Source: Deltaproteobacteria bacterium
GTDB taxonomy: Bacteria; Bdellovibrionota; FAC87; UBA2466
Direction: 5' to 3'
Assembly: GCA_016196825.1 (NCBI GenBank)
Contig: JACPWY010000028.1
Span: 29,182-93,181, forward strand
DNA: 64,000 nucleotides
Shown: one piece after another, positions 51,214-60,412 of the stretch
Layout of the letters: each line of letters begins with the position of its first letter
Numbering within the stretch: position 1 is the first letter of the stretch
Translations under genes and position numbers: made by a program
Notes under the pieces: model-generated
The model's database searches: none
What the model saw: only the letters and a program-made list of their open reading frames with translations
What the model was told of the DNA's origin: nothing

Positions 51214-52542
51214 TTACTGAAGAAGTGTCCTCGCCAGGCGGAATCCGATATCTTTGATGTTGAATTCGGGGGGGCATACGCCTCGAACCCCGGAGCCCAG
51301 TAACAACGCTTCATACTTAAAACTGCCCCCGCGAATCACGCAGTTAGCGCTCACTTTATTTCTTATGAGCGGGTCTATGGTTTCATTAGAGATATCGTAT
51401 TGGAAAATATCCTCTACCCATTCACTGACGTTTCCATGCATATCATAGAGTCCAAGAGGGTTTGCCCTCTTAGAAGCGACAACGCTGGGGGAGCCAATAG
51501 TATAACTATTATTGCCAAAGCGCAGTCGCCCTGAATTTTCTTCAAATACTGCAAATTCTCCAAGGTGTTTTACATCATTTCCGAACGAATAGACCGTTTC
51601 CATATCCGCACCCGGAGCATTCCCTCCACGAGCGGCGTACTCCCACTCAGCTTCAGTCGGAAGACGATAGCCATCAGCATTTGTATCAGTTTTTAGTTTT
51701 TCAATGGTTCCGTTTAGTGTTCCGTCCTTGGCACTTCCCGTGAAATTGACATCCGTGAAATCATAAACAGGCTTAAAGCCCTTTAGCTTGGAAACTTCAT
51801 TTGCAAAAAACAGCACTGACCACCAGGAGACTGTTTCCACGGGTTGATTAGGGGCCTTGGATGACGAAGGATTATTTCCCATAACCCTCTCCCAAAGGAG
51901 CTGAGTCACTTCCGTAGTTTGAATCTCAAACGGCCGGCTCAGAGTTACTCTATGTGTTTGCTCATCGCTCCGGTCGTCACGACTCCCCATCCTAAATTTC
52001 CCAGGCTTCACGCTTACAAACTCAAGGTGCCTATCAATGGAAACTTTTTCTGCCGTGACAGTTTTTTCTCCGGTCAGTGCCTCAACTAAACGAGGATCCT
52101 CCAAGAACATAGACTCGCTGGCGGAAACTGCCGTCAGCGCCCTCGTGATGCAAAGAAGGTTACTCTGAACGGTCTTAAGGCTCTTTAACCGATCCTGAAC
52201 TTTCTCATTATCGATCACGTCTTCGCTCTCCAAGGCAGTAGTTAATTCCTCTATCTCAGAACTAACCTCATCGAGAGCAGGAACGCCCTTTGCGTTTCCG
52301 GCAAGGTAGACGTCTGTGAGTCTTCCCTGCAGGTCCGCCGCTTTCAAATCCCGAATCTTCCCACCACGACACTCGCGTGCCGCCCTTTCCTTGGAAACAA
52401 CGAGACAACTTCTAATAAATACCATCTGACCGTCAGCGGTATAAGCAACTAGATAACGCTTCTGAGCGGTATCCTTCACCACGAGGTCGGCAAACGCCGG
52501 AACAGCTGCAAAAAGTACGCCCAGAACAAATGCTTTGAACAT
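51214..52542 (-). CDS. secreted SUMF1/formylglycine-generating-enzyme-like protein
   Basis: A 442-residue exported protein (signal peptide MFKAFVLGVLFAAVPAFA). After about 155 residues that are partly coiled coil (SSEIEELTTALESEDVID), the FGE-sulfatase domain begins: VSVKPGKFRMGS, TEVTQLLWERVMGNNPSS, YRLPTEAEWEYAARGG, MHGNVSEWVED and IRGGSF. The active-site cysteines of true FGE are not obvious, so it is more likely a binding or structural member than an oxidase. It lies in the A+T-richer accessory stretch. Confidence 0.88.
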   Translation of the reverse strand: MFKAFVLGVLFAAVPAFADLVVKDTAQKRYLVAYTADGQMVFIRSCLVVSKERAARECRGGKIRDLKAADLQGRLTDVYLAGNAKGVPALDEVSSEIEELTTALESEDVIDNEKVQDRLKSLKTVQSNLLCITRALTAVSASESMFLEDPRLVEALTGEKTVTAEKVSIDRHLEFVSVKPGKFRMGSRDDRSDEQTHRVTLSRPFEIQTTEVTQLLWERVMGNNPSSSKAPNQPVETVSWWSVLFFANEVSKLKGFKPVYDFTDVNFTGSAKDGTLNGTIEKLKTDTNADGYRLPTEAEWEYAARGGNAPGADMETVYSFGNDVKHLGEFAVFEENSGRLRFGNNSYTIGSPSVVASKRANPLGLYDMHGNVSEWVEDIFQYDISNETIDPLIRNKVSANCVIRGGSFKYEALLLGSGVRGVCPPEFNIKDIGFRLARTLLQ

Positions 52543-52692
52543 ACCCGTGCTCTTAGCACATCTTGGGTTTCAAACACTGCAAAAAAACTTCCCTGAGAAG
52601 CAAAATCGAGACGGAAAAAATGGGTACCTATTGCCGTTGCGTGTGCCGGGGAGTGGAGAAGGCACCTGGCGCAGCCCTCACCAAGGGCATCG

Positions 52693-52995
52693 TTACTGGC
52701 AATAGAGTTGCTGCTCACACCAGGAGCGGGTGCAACCACGTGAAACGCAAACATTCACTGCGCATCCACCGGCCGTTTGTTCAGAGGAAGAGCTCGAGCA
52801 GTTGGAGTTGTAGCCCTTGCAGTCTGCGTAGCACGTCCACTGACGGTGATAGCACGCCCCCCTGCATTTTCTCTCGCACGTATTGATGCTCGGGTAATGC
52901 TCGCTACTGGTGGAGCACACATATTCGTCAGCCAGAGCTATTGAGGTGAACACGGTTAGACTTAATGCCACTAATAACTTTGAAATTCGAAACAT
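52693..52995 (-). CDS. small secreted 12-cysteine protein
   Basis: A 100-residue protein with a signal peptide (LLVALSLTVFTSIALA) and a mature chain of about 78 residues holding 12 cysteines, arranged in closely spaced pairs (CERKCRGAC; CYADCKGYNSNC; CVSRGCTRSWC). This suggests up to six disulfides and a compact, stable extracellular peptide. I do not recognise the family. It is upstream of the SUMF1 gene on the same strand with a 150-base gap. Confidence 0.6.
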   Translation of the reverse strand: MFRISKLLVALSLTVFTSIALADEYVCSTSSEHYPSINTCERKCRGACYHRQWTCYADCKGYNSNCSSSSSEQTAGGCAVNVCVSRGCTRSWCEQQLYCQ

Positions 52996-53118
52996 AAGGC
53001 CGAAAGCTACGATAGATCTTATTGGACTGGCAAGACTTTGATGAAAGCTTCTTGACGCCTGTCTACTTGGGCCTCAGTTTTGCATTTTGTAAACTTGAGT
53101 CGCTGACAGGAGGCACGT

Positions 53119-54777
53119 TTGAAGAAAGTTACACTGCTCACCGCGATCCTTATCCTAATCTGCTCGTGTGGAGGAATGGATTCTCAAAGATCCGCCTCGA
53201 AAGGTCTGAATGCGACCGAAGCGGCGCTACGTGCCTTCGCTCTCTGGGGCGGTGACAACCCCTTTTCGATAAAGGGAGTCCACCACATCTTCTATGCCAT
53301 GGGGTATACAGGGCAGGTTCCTCCCGATATCGCCGGAAACGCCGTCGGCAAGGTGGCGATCAATGTTCCTTGGCACCTCTGGGAGCCCAACAATGTCGAC
53401 AGCGCCTGTTCGGGTGGTGAAAGCTTCAAAGGGCACTGTTACCGAGTGGAGACACATGTCAGAGATGCCATCACTAATTATCGCTCCCTTGGAATCGCCG
53501 TCACTGCCATAGTCCACGGAGTCCCGCCGTGGGCCATTGAGCGCGATTGCGATGTTATGAAAAATGCCGGAGCGCCGGCCTCAACGTTCTGCGCTCCCGC
53601 GATTGGCCAAGAGGCGCGACTGGGAGTCTTCGTGGCCTTTGTCGCCAGCAAGTTCCCCAATGCCATTGAAACTTTCGTCATTCACAACGAGGTTAACACC
53701 CAGCCGTATTTTAACGTCGGCCGATCGGCTACCTTCAATTCTCGGGTTGCTCGCTATGCCCTGAGCTACAATGCGGCGTACGATTCCATCAAGAGTCTGT
53801 TCCCGATGGCGAACGTGGCAATCCCTCTGGACAACAGCTTTTCTCAGGCGGTTTTCGGAAACTCGAGTTCCTACGTGGTCAGTGGAGAGGCCTTTCTCAG
53901 AGCCTTTGCTCGGCTGGCTGGCCCCCGAGATTGGAAGGTGGCCTATCATCCCTATCCGGTCGACGTGAGCACACCCATTCTTTCGACCGATGATCTCGGC
54001 ACCGGTCGCATCTCGATGGGGAACATTGGAGCGCTCGAGGGTTGGCTCATGAGAGAGTTCCCGAGCCAGCCTATCCACCACGAAGTCTTTCTCACTGAGT
54101 TCGGCTTTAACCGATCCAGCTCGGGAGGGCAGAGTCTTCAGTCCCAGGCGATGTGTCGAGCGTTTCAGTCGGCCCTTGGGACTCCCCATGTGCGCAGTTT
54201 CCTCTACTATTCATTTGAAGATAATCCAGGCGAGGCGTTCCAGTTTGGAATGGTCAGCCGACTTTCTCCCGGGGTGTTTCAATATCACTCCGCCTGGTCG
54301 ACGTTTGCGTTGGCGAACCGGATTGGTCTCAGTCTAACCTGCGGATTTGAGAATGTGGGAAGCGCATCGATGCCAAAAATGAATCTCGCGCGAGGGTATA
54401 ACGGGTTACGAGGGCATTGGGCAACCTCACGTTTGTTGCCCAACGGCTTTTCGAAGGAGTGGTCCGTTTTGGTCGATGCCCGTCCGTTTTCGGGGGCGCG
54501 CCCCGTGTTTGAATGTGCAACCGCGTCGAATGGCAACCCGCGCTTAGGCCACTCTTTTGCAAGTCTCTCGAGTACTTGCGAAGGGAACATCCCGATGGGC
54601 GTATTAGCGTATCTGTCCCCCTCGCAAACTTCTTCCAGCGACGTGGCACTCTATCGATGCGCGCGCCCTGGGGATCGCGGCGATCACATGATCTCGTTCG
54701 CCGCCAGCTGCGAGGGGTGGGTCAATGAAGGCTTTCTTGGTTACGCCCGATCGCCGCAAGGCGGAGTTCGCAGGTAA
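53119..54777 (+). CDS. lipoprotein with a glycoside-hydrolase-like (DUF5722) domain and a two-repeat C-terminal domain
   Basis: A 552-residue lipoprotein: LILICSC marks the lipidated Cys. The start is a TTG at 53119 with AGGAGG six bases upstream. Residues about 45-400 fit the DUF5722 TIM-barrel family of clan GH-A: FVIHNEVNT (acid/base Glu), WKVAYHPYPVDVSTPI, GNIGALEGWL and VFLTEFGFN (likely nucleophile Glu), QSQAMCRAF. The C-terminal part has two similar repeats with HSFASLSSTCEGNIPMGVLA and MISFAASCEGWVNEGFLGYA, as seen in small sugar-binding-like modules. Probably a cell-surface glycanase; the substrate is unknown. Confidence 0.75.
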   Translation: MKKVTLLTAILILICSCGGMDSQRSASKGLNATEAALRAFALWGGDNPFSIKGVHHIFYAMGYTGQVPPDIAGNAVGKVAINVPWHLWEPNNVDSACSGGESFKGHCYRVETHVRDAITNYRSLGIAVTAIVHGVPPWAIERDCDVMKNAGAPASTFCAPAIGQEARLGVFVAFVASKFPNAIETFVIHNEVNTQPYFNVGRSATFNSRVARYALSYNAAYDSIKSLFPMANVAIPLDNSFSQAVFGNSSSYVVSGEAFLRAFARLAGPRDWKVAYHPYPVDVSTPILSTDDLGTGRISMGNIGALEGWLMREFPSQPIHHEVFLTEFGFNRSSSGGQSLQSQAMCRAFQSALGTPHVRSFLYYSFEDNPGEAFQFGMVSRLSPGVFQYHSAWSTFALANRIGLSLTCGFENVGSASMPKMNLARGYNGLRGHWATSRLLPNGFSKEWSVLVDARPFSGARPVFECATASNGNPRLGHSFASLSSTCEGNIPMGVLAYLSPSQTSSSDVALYRCARPGDRGDHMISFAASCEGWVNEGFLGYARSPQGGVRR

Positions 54778-54851
54778 TGGCGACGGAAAAGGGGGCGAGG
54801 TCGCCTTTCGACGAATGAGGACTACTTTGGTCGCGGATGGGCTAGACGACG

Positions 54852-55487
54852 TCAAGCTATCGCGCTGTGTGTTCTTTCCAACCGAGCAATGAAATGCAGG
54901 GAACGATCGCAAATCCAAGAGAGGGGAAATGAGTATATTTTCAAGTCGGTTTTCCAGAAACATTTTTTGAGGCCCAGCTCAGCGAAGGCCTTTTCCCACT
55001 GCGACTCGCTCAAATAATTCCCCGGAAGGCTCACTCCAAAGCGCTCATTTCCAACCCGATCCATCCACGACAGCAGCCTGCTCGAAAGCCATCCCTGCAG
55101 AAGATGGTCTTTGATGATAAGCCCCCGTCTGGAAATTCGCTTGGCTTCCGCGAGCAGTCCGGTCGGATTGTCCACGTGGTGCAAGACGTCGATCAGAATA
55201 GTGAAGTCAAATTCGTCATCAGGAAACGGTAGACTGGTCCCTTCCAAGAGCGTGACCGGAATCAACGCTGTCTCCCGACGTAACACATCGGCGCCCCAGA
55301 CGCGCGCGCGGGGGAGGCGCTCTCCAAGAAGAAAACCGATAGAACCATCCCCGCAGCCCACATCCAGAATGGAGCAGTCTTTCCCGATGAGAGGAACGAG
55401 CAGATCCACAAGGCGATTGACACGAACCAAGCGCCCCCTTTTTTCATGGATCCTAGCCAGAAGCTTGAATGTCAGTGAAGCCTTCAC
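54852..55487 (-). CDS. class I SAM-dependent methyltransferase
   Basis: A 211-residue enzyme of the Methyltransf_11 type: motif I is ILDVGCGDGSIGFLLGE, the acidic strand is WGADVLRRE, and DFTILIDVLHHVDNPTG is the post-motif II block. The start is GTG. It has no membrane helix. In context with the other methyltransferases here it probably modifies a sugar or lipid intermediate, but the substrate cannot be read from the sequence. It lies in the same direction as the CXXCH gene. Confidence 0.85.
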   Translation of the reverse strand: MKASLTFKLLARIHEKRGRLVRVNRLVDLLVPLIGKDCSILDVGCGDGSIGFLLGERLPRARVWGADVLRRETALIPVTLLEGTSLPFPDDEFDFTILIDVLHHVDNPTGLLAEAKRISRRGLIIKDHLLQGWLSSRLLSWMDRVGNERFGVSLPGNYLSESQWEKAFAELGLKKCFWKTDLKIYSFPLSWICDRSLHFIARLERTHSAIA

Positions 55488-55571
55488 TCTGATGACCCTC
55501 TTTTCCTTTCCAATATGGAATCTCAGTCTGCGACACGACCTCCATCCCAGCGTGGCGCAAAATCACCCCGT

Positions 55572-56927
55572 TTATTTTAGATGAAACGGTTCGAACCAAT
55601 TTCGAATTTGGCGAGCCTGTGGTGAAGTAGCCTCCGCTCGTTTCATCGGATTATCCGTGGTGAGCACCGCGGTCGCTCTCTCTCCTCCCGCCTCGGCGCG
55701 GGCCTGCGCCATCAAGGACCGCACATCTTGCACTCCCCGGGCCCTCAAATCGATGGAGCCGGGCCGGCTCATGTGGCAGGAAACGCAGCGGGACACATCT
55801 TCCTCCTTGATCCCCTTGCCCCTGGGATCGGCCTCGAATGCAAAAGGAACAGCGGCCTGCCCCGGATTGGTCACCCGGAAACCTTCCAGGCGAATCCTGC
55901 CATCGGGCAGTTGCTGGACGGCTATACTCACCTTGCCATCGGGCGAGCGCAGCGCGCCCCGGGCCCGTCCGGCGACAAGCCCCGTGCTGCTTTCAGTATG
56001 GACAGTCAGCCACCCCCGCACGAGTTCTGGTGACTGCATCAACTCCGCCGGAGAAATGATCTTGGCAATCTCCGGGTAGAGGTAACGCCGCGAGTGGACC
56101 ACAAATTCGGTCACCTGATCGATCGAGGATTGGGGGCTTAACGTCGTGTAAAGCTCGCGGGAGAGAGCCAGAAGATTCTGGTTCCCTCTTTCCCGAGCGA
56201 GCTCAAGGAACTCCAAGGCCTCCCCCAGGTCTTTGCGCAGGGTGGGCGGGAGGTTTGTCGCGACGGGATCAATAAAATGAGCCCGCCGATTTTGACCCGT
56301 GTAAAAGAAAGTTTTCGCCAGAGATTGCTCATTCACCGTGAGGCTGCTCTCTGGCGCATTACTCAGAATGAATCGAGCCCAGGCCCTCTCGGCGGCGGTG
56401 GCGGCGGCTTTTCTCAAGATCTCACGAGCCTTGCCCAACCCGAAATTCCGATCGCTTTGCCCCTCTTCCTGCTCTAGGCGCAGCCTGTCGGCGGCATGTT
56501 TCAAAAAGCCCCGAAGGTAATAGTAAGAGGTTGCCGCTGCTTCCGGGCGGCGCTTCCAGCCATTGCGGGTATTGGCAGAATTGAGGCCACCAGCATTCTT
56601 GAGCGCTGGTTGGGCGGACAGCCAATCATAGAAGTCGGCCCGATCCGATTTATCATCGAAATTGAAGCGGCCGCCCTGAAGAAGGCGCAAAGCCGCATAC
56701 TGGATCTTCATTCCCGATAAGACCGACACGTTGATGGTCGGGTCTCCTGGGAGCGAAGTCAGCGCTACGAAACGAAATGAGCCATTCGAGGGATGAACCG
56801 ATTCCGCGAAATAGCCCATTGTCACAAAACAGCGCCCTAACGGGTCAAAGGAACGGGAAGGCCTGCTGTCGGCCCACGAAATGGTTGTGACGACGAGAGC
56901 AAGAATCGATCCCAGAGTGGTCTCCAT
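55572..56927 (-). CDS. exported protein with a single CXXCH heme motif
   Basis: A 451-residue protein with a signal peptide (LGSILALVVTTISWA). Its C-terminal part carries RCVSCHMS, the c-type cytochrome heme-attachment motif, with a Met two residues after the motif. The rest is not a known cytochrome: an N-terminal region, a helical middle (REILRKAAATAAERAWARF), and a beta-rich segment (GRIRLEGFRVTNPGQAAVPF). A periplasmic heme protein with an unknown redox role is the best inference. Confidence 0.65.
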   Translation of the reverse strand: METTLGSILALVVTTISWADSRPSRSFDPLGRCFVTMGYFAESVHPSNGSFRFVALTSLPGDPTINVSVLSGMKIQYAALRLLQGGRFNFDDKSDRADFYDWLSAQPALKNAGGLNSANTRNGWKRRPEAAATSYYYLRGFLKHAADRLRLEQEEGQSDRNFGLGKAREILRKAAATAAERAWARFILSNAPESSLTVNEQSLAKTFFYTGQNRRAHFIDPVATNLPPTLRKDLGEALEFLELARERGNQNLLALSRELYTTLSPQSSIDQVTEFVVHSRRYLYPEIAKIISPAELMQSPELVRGWLTVHTESSTGLVAGRARGALRSPDGKVSIAVQQLPDGRIRLEGFRVTNPGQAAVPFAFEADPRGKGIKEEDVSRCVSCHMSRPGSIDLRARGVQDVRSLMAQARAEAGGERATAVLTTDNPMKRAEATSPQARQIRNWFEPFHLK

Positions 56928-57033
56928 ACGGAGAGTATAGCAGAGCTATTGAGCGTTGGGGTAATCGATGCCTTTACCGACCCCGAGGTCATGAGCCTGT
57001 TGGATGGAGCCGATCAATAATAGTTTCTCGCGA

Positions 57034-57810
57034 CTATTCCTTATCGAGCCACGCGCCGGCCGATCCCACGCGGCGGAGGCGCGATCGTGCCACGCCTTGC
57101 TGCTCCAAAAAGTTGTGGACAGCGGTGTTGCAGCCCGGCCAGCAGTCGTAGTCGTCGAAATAGACGAGTCCACCCTTTGAAACCCTTTGGTGAGTAAACC
57201 GCAGCACACTGTCCACGGAATCATGCCAGTCGACATCGACTATTAGGAGCGCGATGGGTCCGGTTTCCGTGGAGGGCAAAGTTTGTGAAAGCCAACCTGG
57301 CACAATCGTGAGTTGATTGGATGGGCCGCCCAGGGCCTCCAACGCGCACTCGACGTCCGCGGGGCGGGCGGAACAGAGGCCGGGGTAATAGCATCGGCGA
57401 GCCATCCACGGGTCACCTGGCCCTGGGGGCGGCAACCCTTCGAAAGAATCAAAGGCAAACAGCTTACGACTCTCGTTCCGCCGCCGAAAAACCCAGTCCA
57501 CGAGTGCCAGTGCTCCGCCGCGCCAACTCCCGCATTCCACAATAGCCCCGGGGACTCCTCGTCTGAGAATCTCCTCTGCCCCTTTGACGAGCGAGCGAAG
57601 ACGATTCAGATCAAGCATGGTGAATTGGGGGGCAATCCGGGCGATGGCATCCTTGAGAGTACGATCTTCGTCATGACTGGGTTCCCAGTCCCAGAGGGAA
57701 GCCTTCATGCGGAGGCGAATGTAGGCATCCCCCATCCCCTCGCCGGGAACTAGCCAACACCGAAGGAAGGATAGCTCCTTCTGAACGCGACCGAGTATCT
57801 CATCGATCAT
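57034..57810 (-). CDS. TylF/MycF-family O-methyltransferase
   Basis: A 258-residue SAM-dependent methyltransferase of the macrocin O-methyltransferase type. GAIVECGSWRGGALALVDWV is the SAM-binding motif, FAFDSFEGLPPPG the family hallmark, and LIVDVDWHDSVDSVLRF with FDDYDCWPGCNTAV the metal-binding acidic residues. In other bacteria such enzymes methylate sugars in glycans or natural products. The ATG overlaps the upstream GT2 stop (four bases), so the two genes are coupled. Confidence 0.88.
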   Translation of the reverse strand: MIDEILGRVQKELSFLRCWLVPGEGMGDAYIRLRMKASLWDWEPSHDEDRTLKDAIARIAPQFTMLDLNRLRSLVKGAEEILRRGVPGAIVECGSWRGGALALVDWVFRRRNESRKLFAFDSFEGLPPPGPGDPWMARRCYYPGLCSARPADVECALEALGGPSNQLTIVPGWLSQTLPSTETGPIALLIVDVDWHDSVDSVLRFTHQRVSKGGLVYFDDYDCWPGCNTAVHNFLEQQGVARSRLRRVGSAGAWLDKE

Positions 57811-58547
57811 GGCTCGGTTGGGATTGGTGATGATCCCAACTCCCGTGCGAAATAGGCAATTGTCTTAAGGCCATCTCGAATCGTTCGCATGTGGGAGCGC
57901 CCGTTCTTTCGGCCATCGCGATAAAGGGTCACGGGAACCTCTTTAATCTTGCGGTTTTTGAGCGCCATTCGAAGGACGAGCTCCGTCGAGAATTCCATTC
58001 CGCTCGTGACAAAGCTGAGCTTCCGGAATGTCTCGTGGCGCACGCCTTTGAACCCGCAGTAGACATCATGGACGGGAGCCCCAAAGAGCACACGGGCTAA
58101 GAGCGTGAGGAGGGGATTGCCAACCCAACGGTGGAGAAACGGCATGGCTCCCGGCATGATTGTTCCGTTGCCAGCAGGGAGACGACACCCATGGACAAGA
58201 TCAAACCCTTGGCGCAAAGCGTGCAAGAAAGTGGGGACTTCGGAAAAATCATAGCTTCCGTCCGCGTCGGCGAAGACAACATATCTTCCCCTTGCCTCAC
58301 GAATGCCATGAGATAGGGCTCGTCCATAGCCCCGCTTTTGTGTTGTCACTACTCGCGCGCCGGCATCGCGGGAAAGTGCGGCAGAGTTATCTGTGCTCCC
58401 GTTATCAGCGACAACAACTTCCCCGCTGATTCCATTTCGCCTCAAAGTCTCGAAAGCCTGTCGGACGCAGTTAGCCACCGTGTCGGCTTCATTCAAACAA
58501 GGCATCACAATCGACAGTTCCAGGGAGTGGGGCGGTGCGATGTCCAT
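57807..58547 (-). CDS. family 2 glycosyltransferase, polyprenyl-phosphate type
   Basis: A 246-residue GT-A enzyme: LSIVMPCLNEADTVANCV, VVADNGSTDNSAALSRDAGA, the metal-binding FADADGSYDF and CGFKGVRHETFRKL. This pattern matches dolichol-phosphate mannosyltransferase/DPM1-like enzymes that load a sugar on a polyprenyl phosphate. The ATG at 58547 is chosen because homology begins right after it. It is divergent from the GT-C gene by 47 bases: this gene would make the lipid-linked donor and the GT-C enzyme would use it. Confidence 0.9.
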   Translation of the reverse strand: MDIAPPHSLELSIVMPCLNEADTVANCVRQAFETLRRNGISGEVVVADNGSTDNSAALSRDAGARVVTTQKRGYGRALSHGIREARGRYVVFADADGSYDFSEVPTFLHALRQGFDLVHGCRLPAGNGTIMPGAMPFLHRWVGNPLLTLLARVLFGAPVHDVYCGFKGVRHETFRKLSFVTSGMEFSTELVLRMALKNRKIKEVPVTLYRDGRKNGRSHMRTIRDGLKTIAYFARELGSSPIPTEP

Positions 58548-58594
58548 CGACAACCTCAGGTGATAATGTCGATTAAGGAGTCGAATCAAAAAAA

Positions 58595-60412
58595 ATGATC
58601 ATACTCCCGTTGATCGTCTTTTTCCAAACCTGGAATCTTTTGCAGGCCTGGCGCAAGGGACAAGTGGAGCGAGCGTTCCTCGAGGCCACCCTTCTTTGGG
58701 GCGCCAATCTGGTATTCCTTGGTGAAGGCCTTGGTTTGTTCTCTCTCCTGACGTCGGATGCTGTAGCGCTCAGCTGGGCATTTGAAATCTGTGCTCTCGA
58801 ACTTGTCCGTGTGCGTCGACGAGCGCGTTGGTCATTGGGGGCGGCGATTGTCTCCGAACTGAAAGGGAAAGCCGCGCAGTTATCGGACTCCGTGTGTTTG
58901 GTCTGCTGTGCCGGGATCGCGATCGTTCTCTGTGGAACTCTCGCGATGGCACTGCTGGCCCCTATCATGAATTGGGATTCCCTCACCTATCACCTGCCGC
59001 GAGTTCAACACTGGATCCAGAATAGGAATCTGTCGCATTATCCGACGAACATTACTCGTCAGCTATTCATGCCGCCGTGGCCAGCACTGGCCGTTCTCAA
59101 TCTCCAGCTGTTGGATGCCGGCTCCGATCGGTTCGTCAATCTCATCCAATGGGCGGCATTTGCCGGAGCCCTTTCCGTAGTGGCACAAATCATTCAGGAG
59201 CTGGGAGGGGATCATCGGTCGCAATGGTTTGGGCGCTGCTTTGTCGCGACCATCCCAGTCGTTCTGATGGAATCCAGCACGACTCAAACCGATGTTATCT
59301 GCGCCTATTGGGTGTGTGCTTTGGCCTATTTCGCGCTTCACTTACGCAGAGGTGTTTACGCCGCTGAGAGTGTCTATTTTGGCCTCGCTCTGGGGTTAGG
59401 GTTATGCACGAAGGGAACATTTTATTTCCTCGGACTGTTTTTCGGGCTTATCGGAATCCGGGGAATCTTTAAGGCTCTTCCCCTTCGATCGGCTTTGTTA
59501 TTCGTTGGCCTGATGGCGGCGTTGGTGCTTGGAATCAACGGATTGCATTGGAAACGGAACTGGGAAGCCTGGGGATCCATTCAGGGGCCAAGGTGGGCTT
59601 ATGATGCCATGCTCGTCCGAAACCCGTCGCCAGTATCAATCGCGCTTAATGGTCTCAAGAATTTCACCTTGCAGGTCTATATCCCTAACGATTCCATTCG
59701 TCGCTGGGTTGTGCAAAGCGTGGCTCGGTTACACGAGCAACTGGGAGTTGTGCTCCATGAGCCTAAGTTGATTCGGCCTTATCAAGGGTTTGATTTGCCC
59801 CGCTACCCGCTCAATGAAAACTATGCGCCCAACCCGCTCCACCTGGCCGCTTCCTTTGTGGCATTTTGGATGGCTCTCCGAAGGCGAGGGCGCAGAGAGG
59901 GCGAGCTCCGTGTTTTCACATTGTCTCTGGTGGGTGGGCTCATTCTCCTGTGGGGCTGCATTCGCTGGTTGCCCGGAAACTCGCGGTACGCGGCCCCCGC
60001 CCTGGTGCTGATGGGCGTTCCAGTATCGTTGTATTTGAGGCCGATGCTGGTCCGCAATGCGGTTCCAGGGATTGTCTTGGTCTTCTCAGCCTTTGCACCA
60101 TTATTCTTCAACTCGGGATACGCTCTCGGCTTGGATGAAAGAAGAATATTTGGTGAAGCCGTGGAGAAGATCTCTGCCAGCTCGGAGTGTGTGGACATTG
60201 GACTTTACCTGAATGAGAACTCGCCTGAGTACTGGTTATGGTCTGAAATCAAGGAGAGAAATCTTCACTTTCGAATCCATGGCTCAAGTCCAATGGAACG
60301 CGTATGCGCCATCATTGCGCACAAGCCTCACCGTCCGATCGGACACTCCGATCCACTCATGACCTCGTTGAATCCTATTTGGACCCGCAACGGTGTGAGC
60401 CTATACTTATGA
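58595..60412 (+). CDS. GT-C-type membrane glycosyltransferase (PMT/ArnT-like)
   Basis: A 605-residue integral membrane protein with about 11-13 helices. MNWDSLTYHLPRVQHWIQNR, with the catalytic Asp in the first loop, then SHYPTNITRQLFMPP and GSDRFVNLIQW are characteristic of the PMT/ArnT group that transfers a sugar from a polyprenyl-phosphate to a lipid or protein. AAGGAG lies 14 bases before the ATG, a longer gap than usual. The stop overlaps the desaturase start (ATGA). Confidence 0.82.
   Translation: MIILPLIVFFQTWNLLQAWRKGQVERAFLEATLLWGANLVFLGEGLGLFSLLTSDAVALSWAFEICALELVRVRRRARWSLGAAIVSELKGKAAQLSDSVCLVCCAGIAIVLCGTLAMALLAPIMNWDSLTYHLPRVQHWIQNRNLSHYPTNITRQLFMPPWPALAVLNLQLLDAGSDRFVNLIQWAAFAGALSVVAQIIQELGGDHRSQWFGRCFVATIPVVLMESSTTQTDVICAYWVCALAYFALHLRRGVYAAESVYFGLALGLGLCTKGTFYFLGLFFGLIGIRGIFKALPLRSALLFVGLMAALVLGINGLHWKRNWEAWGSIQGPRWAYDAMLVRNPSPVSIALNGLKNFTLQVYIPNDSIRRWVVQSVARLHEQLGVVLHEPKLIRPYQGFDLPRYPLNENYAPNPLHLAASFVAFWMALRRRGRREGELRVFTLSLVGGLILLWGCIRWLPGNSRYAAPALVLMGVPVSLYLRPMLVRNAVPGIVLVFSAFAPLFFNSGYALGLDERRIFGEAVEKISASSECVDIGLYLNENSPEYWLWSEIKERNLHFRIHGSSPMERVCAIIAHKPHRPIGHSDPLMTSLNPIWTRNGVSLYL

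Noticed and set aside
52621..52640. GGTACCTATT, also present at the right end of the RAYT element
   Set aside because: Ten matching bases alone are too few to call a repeat copy.
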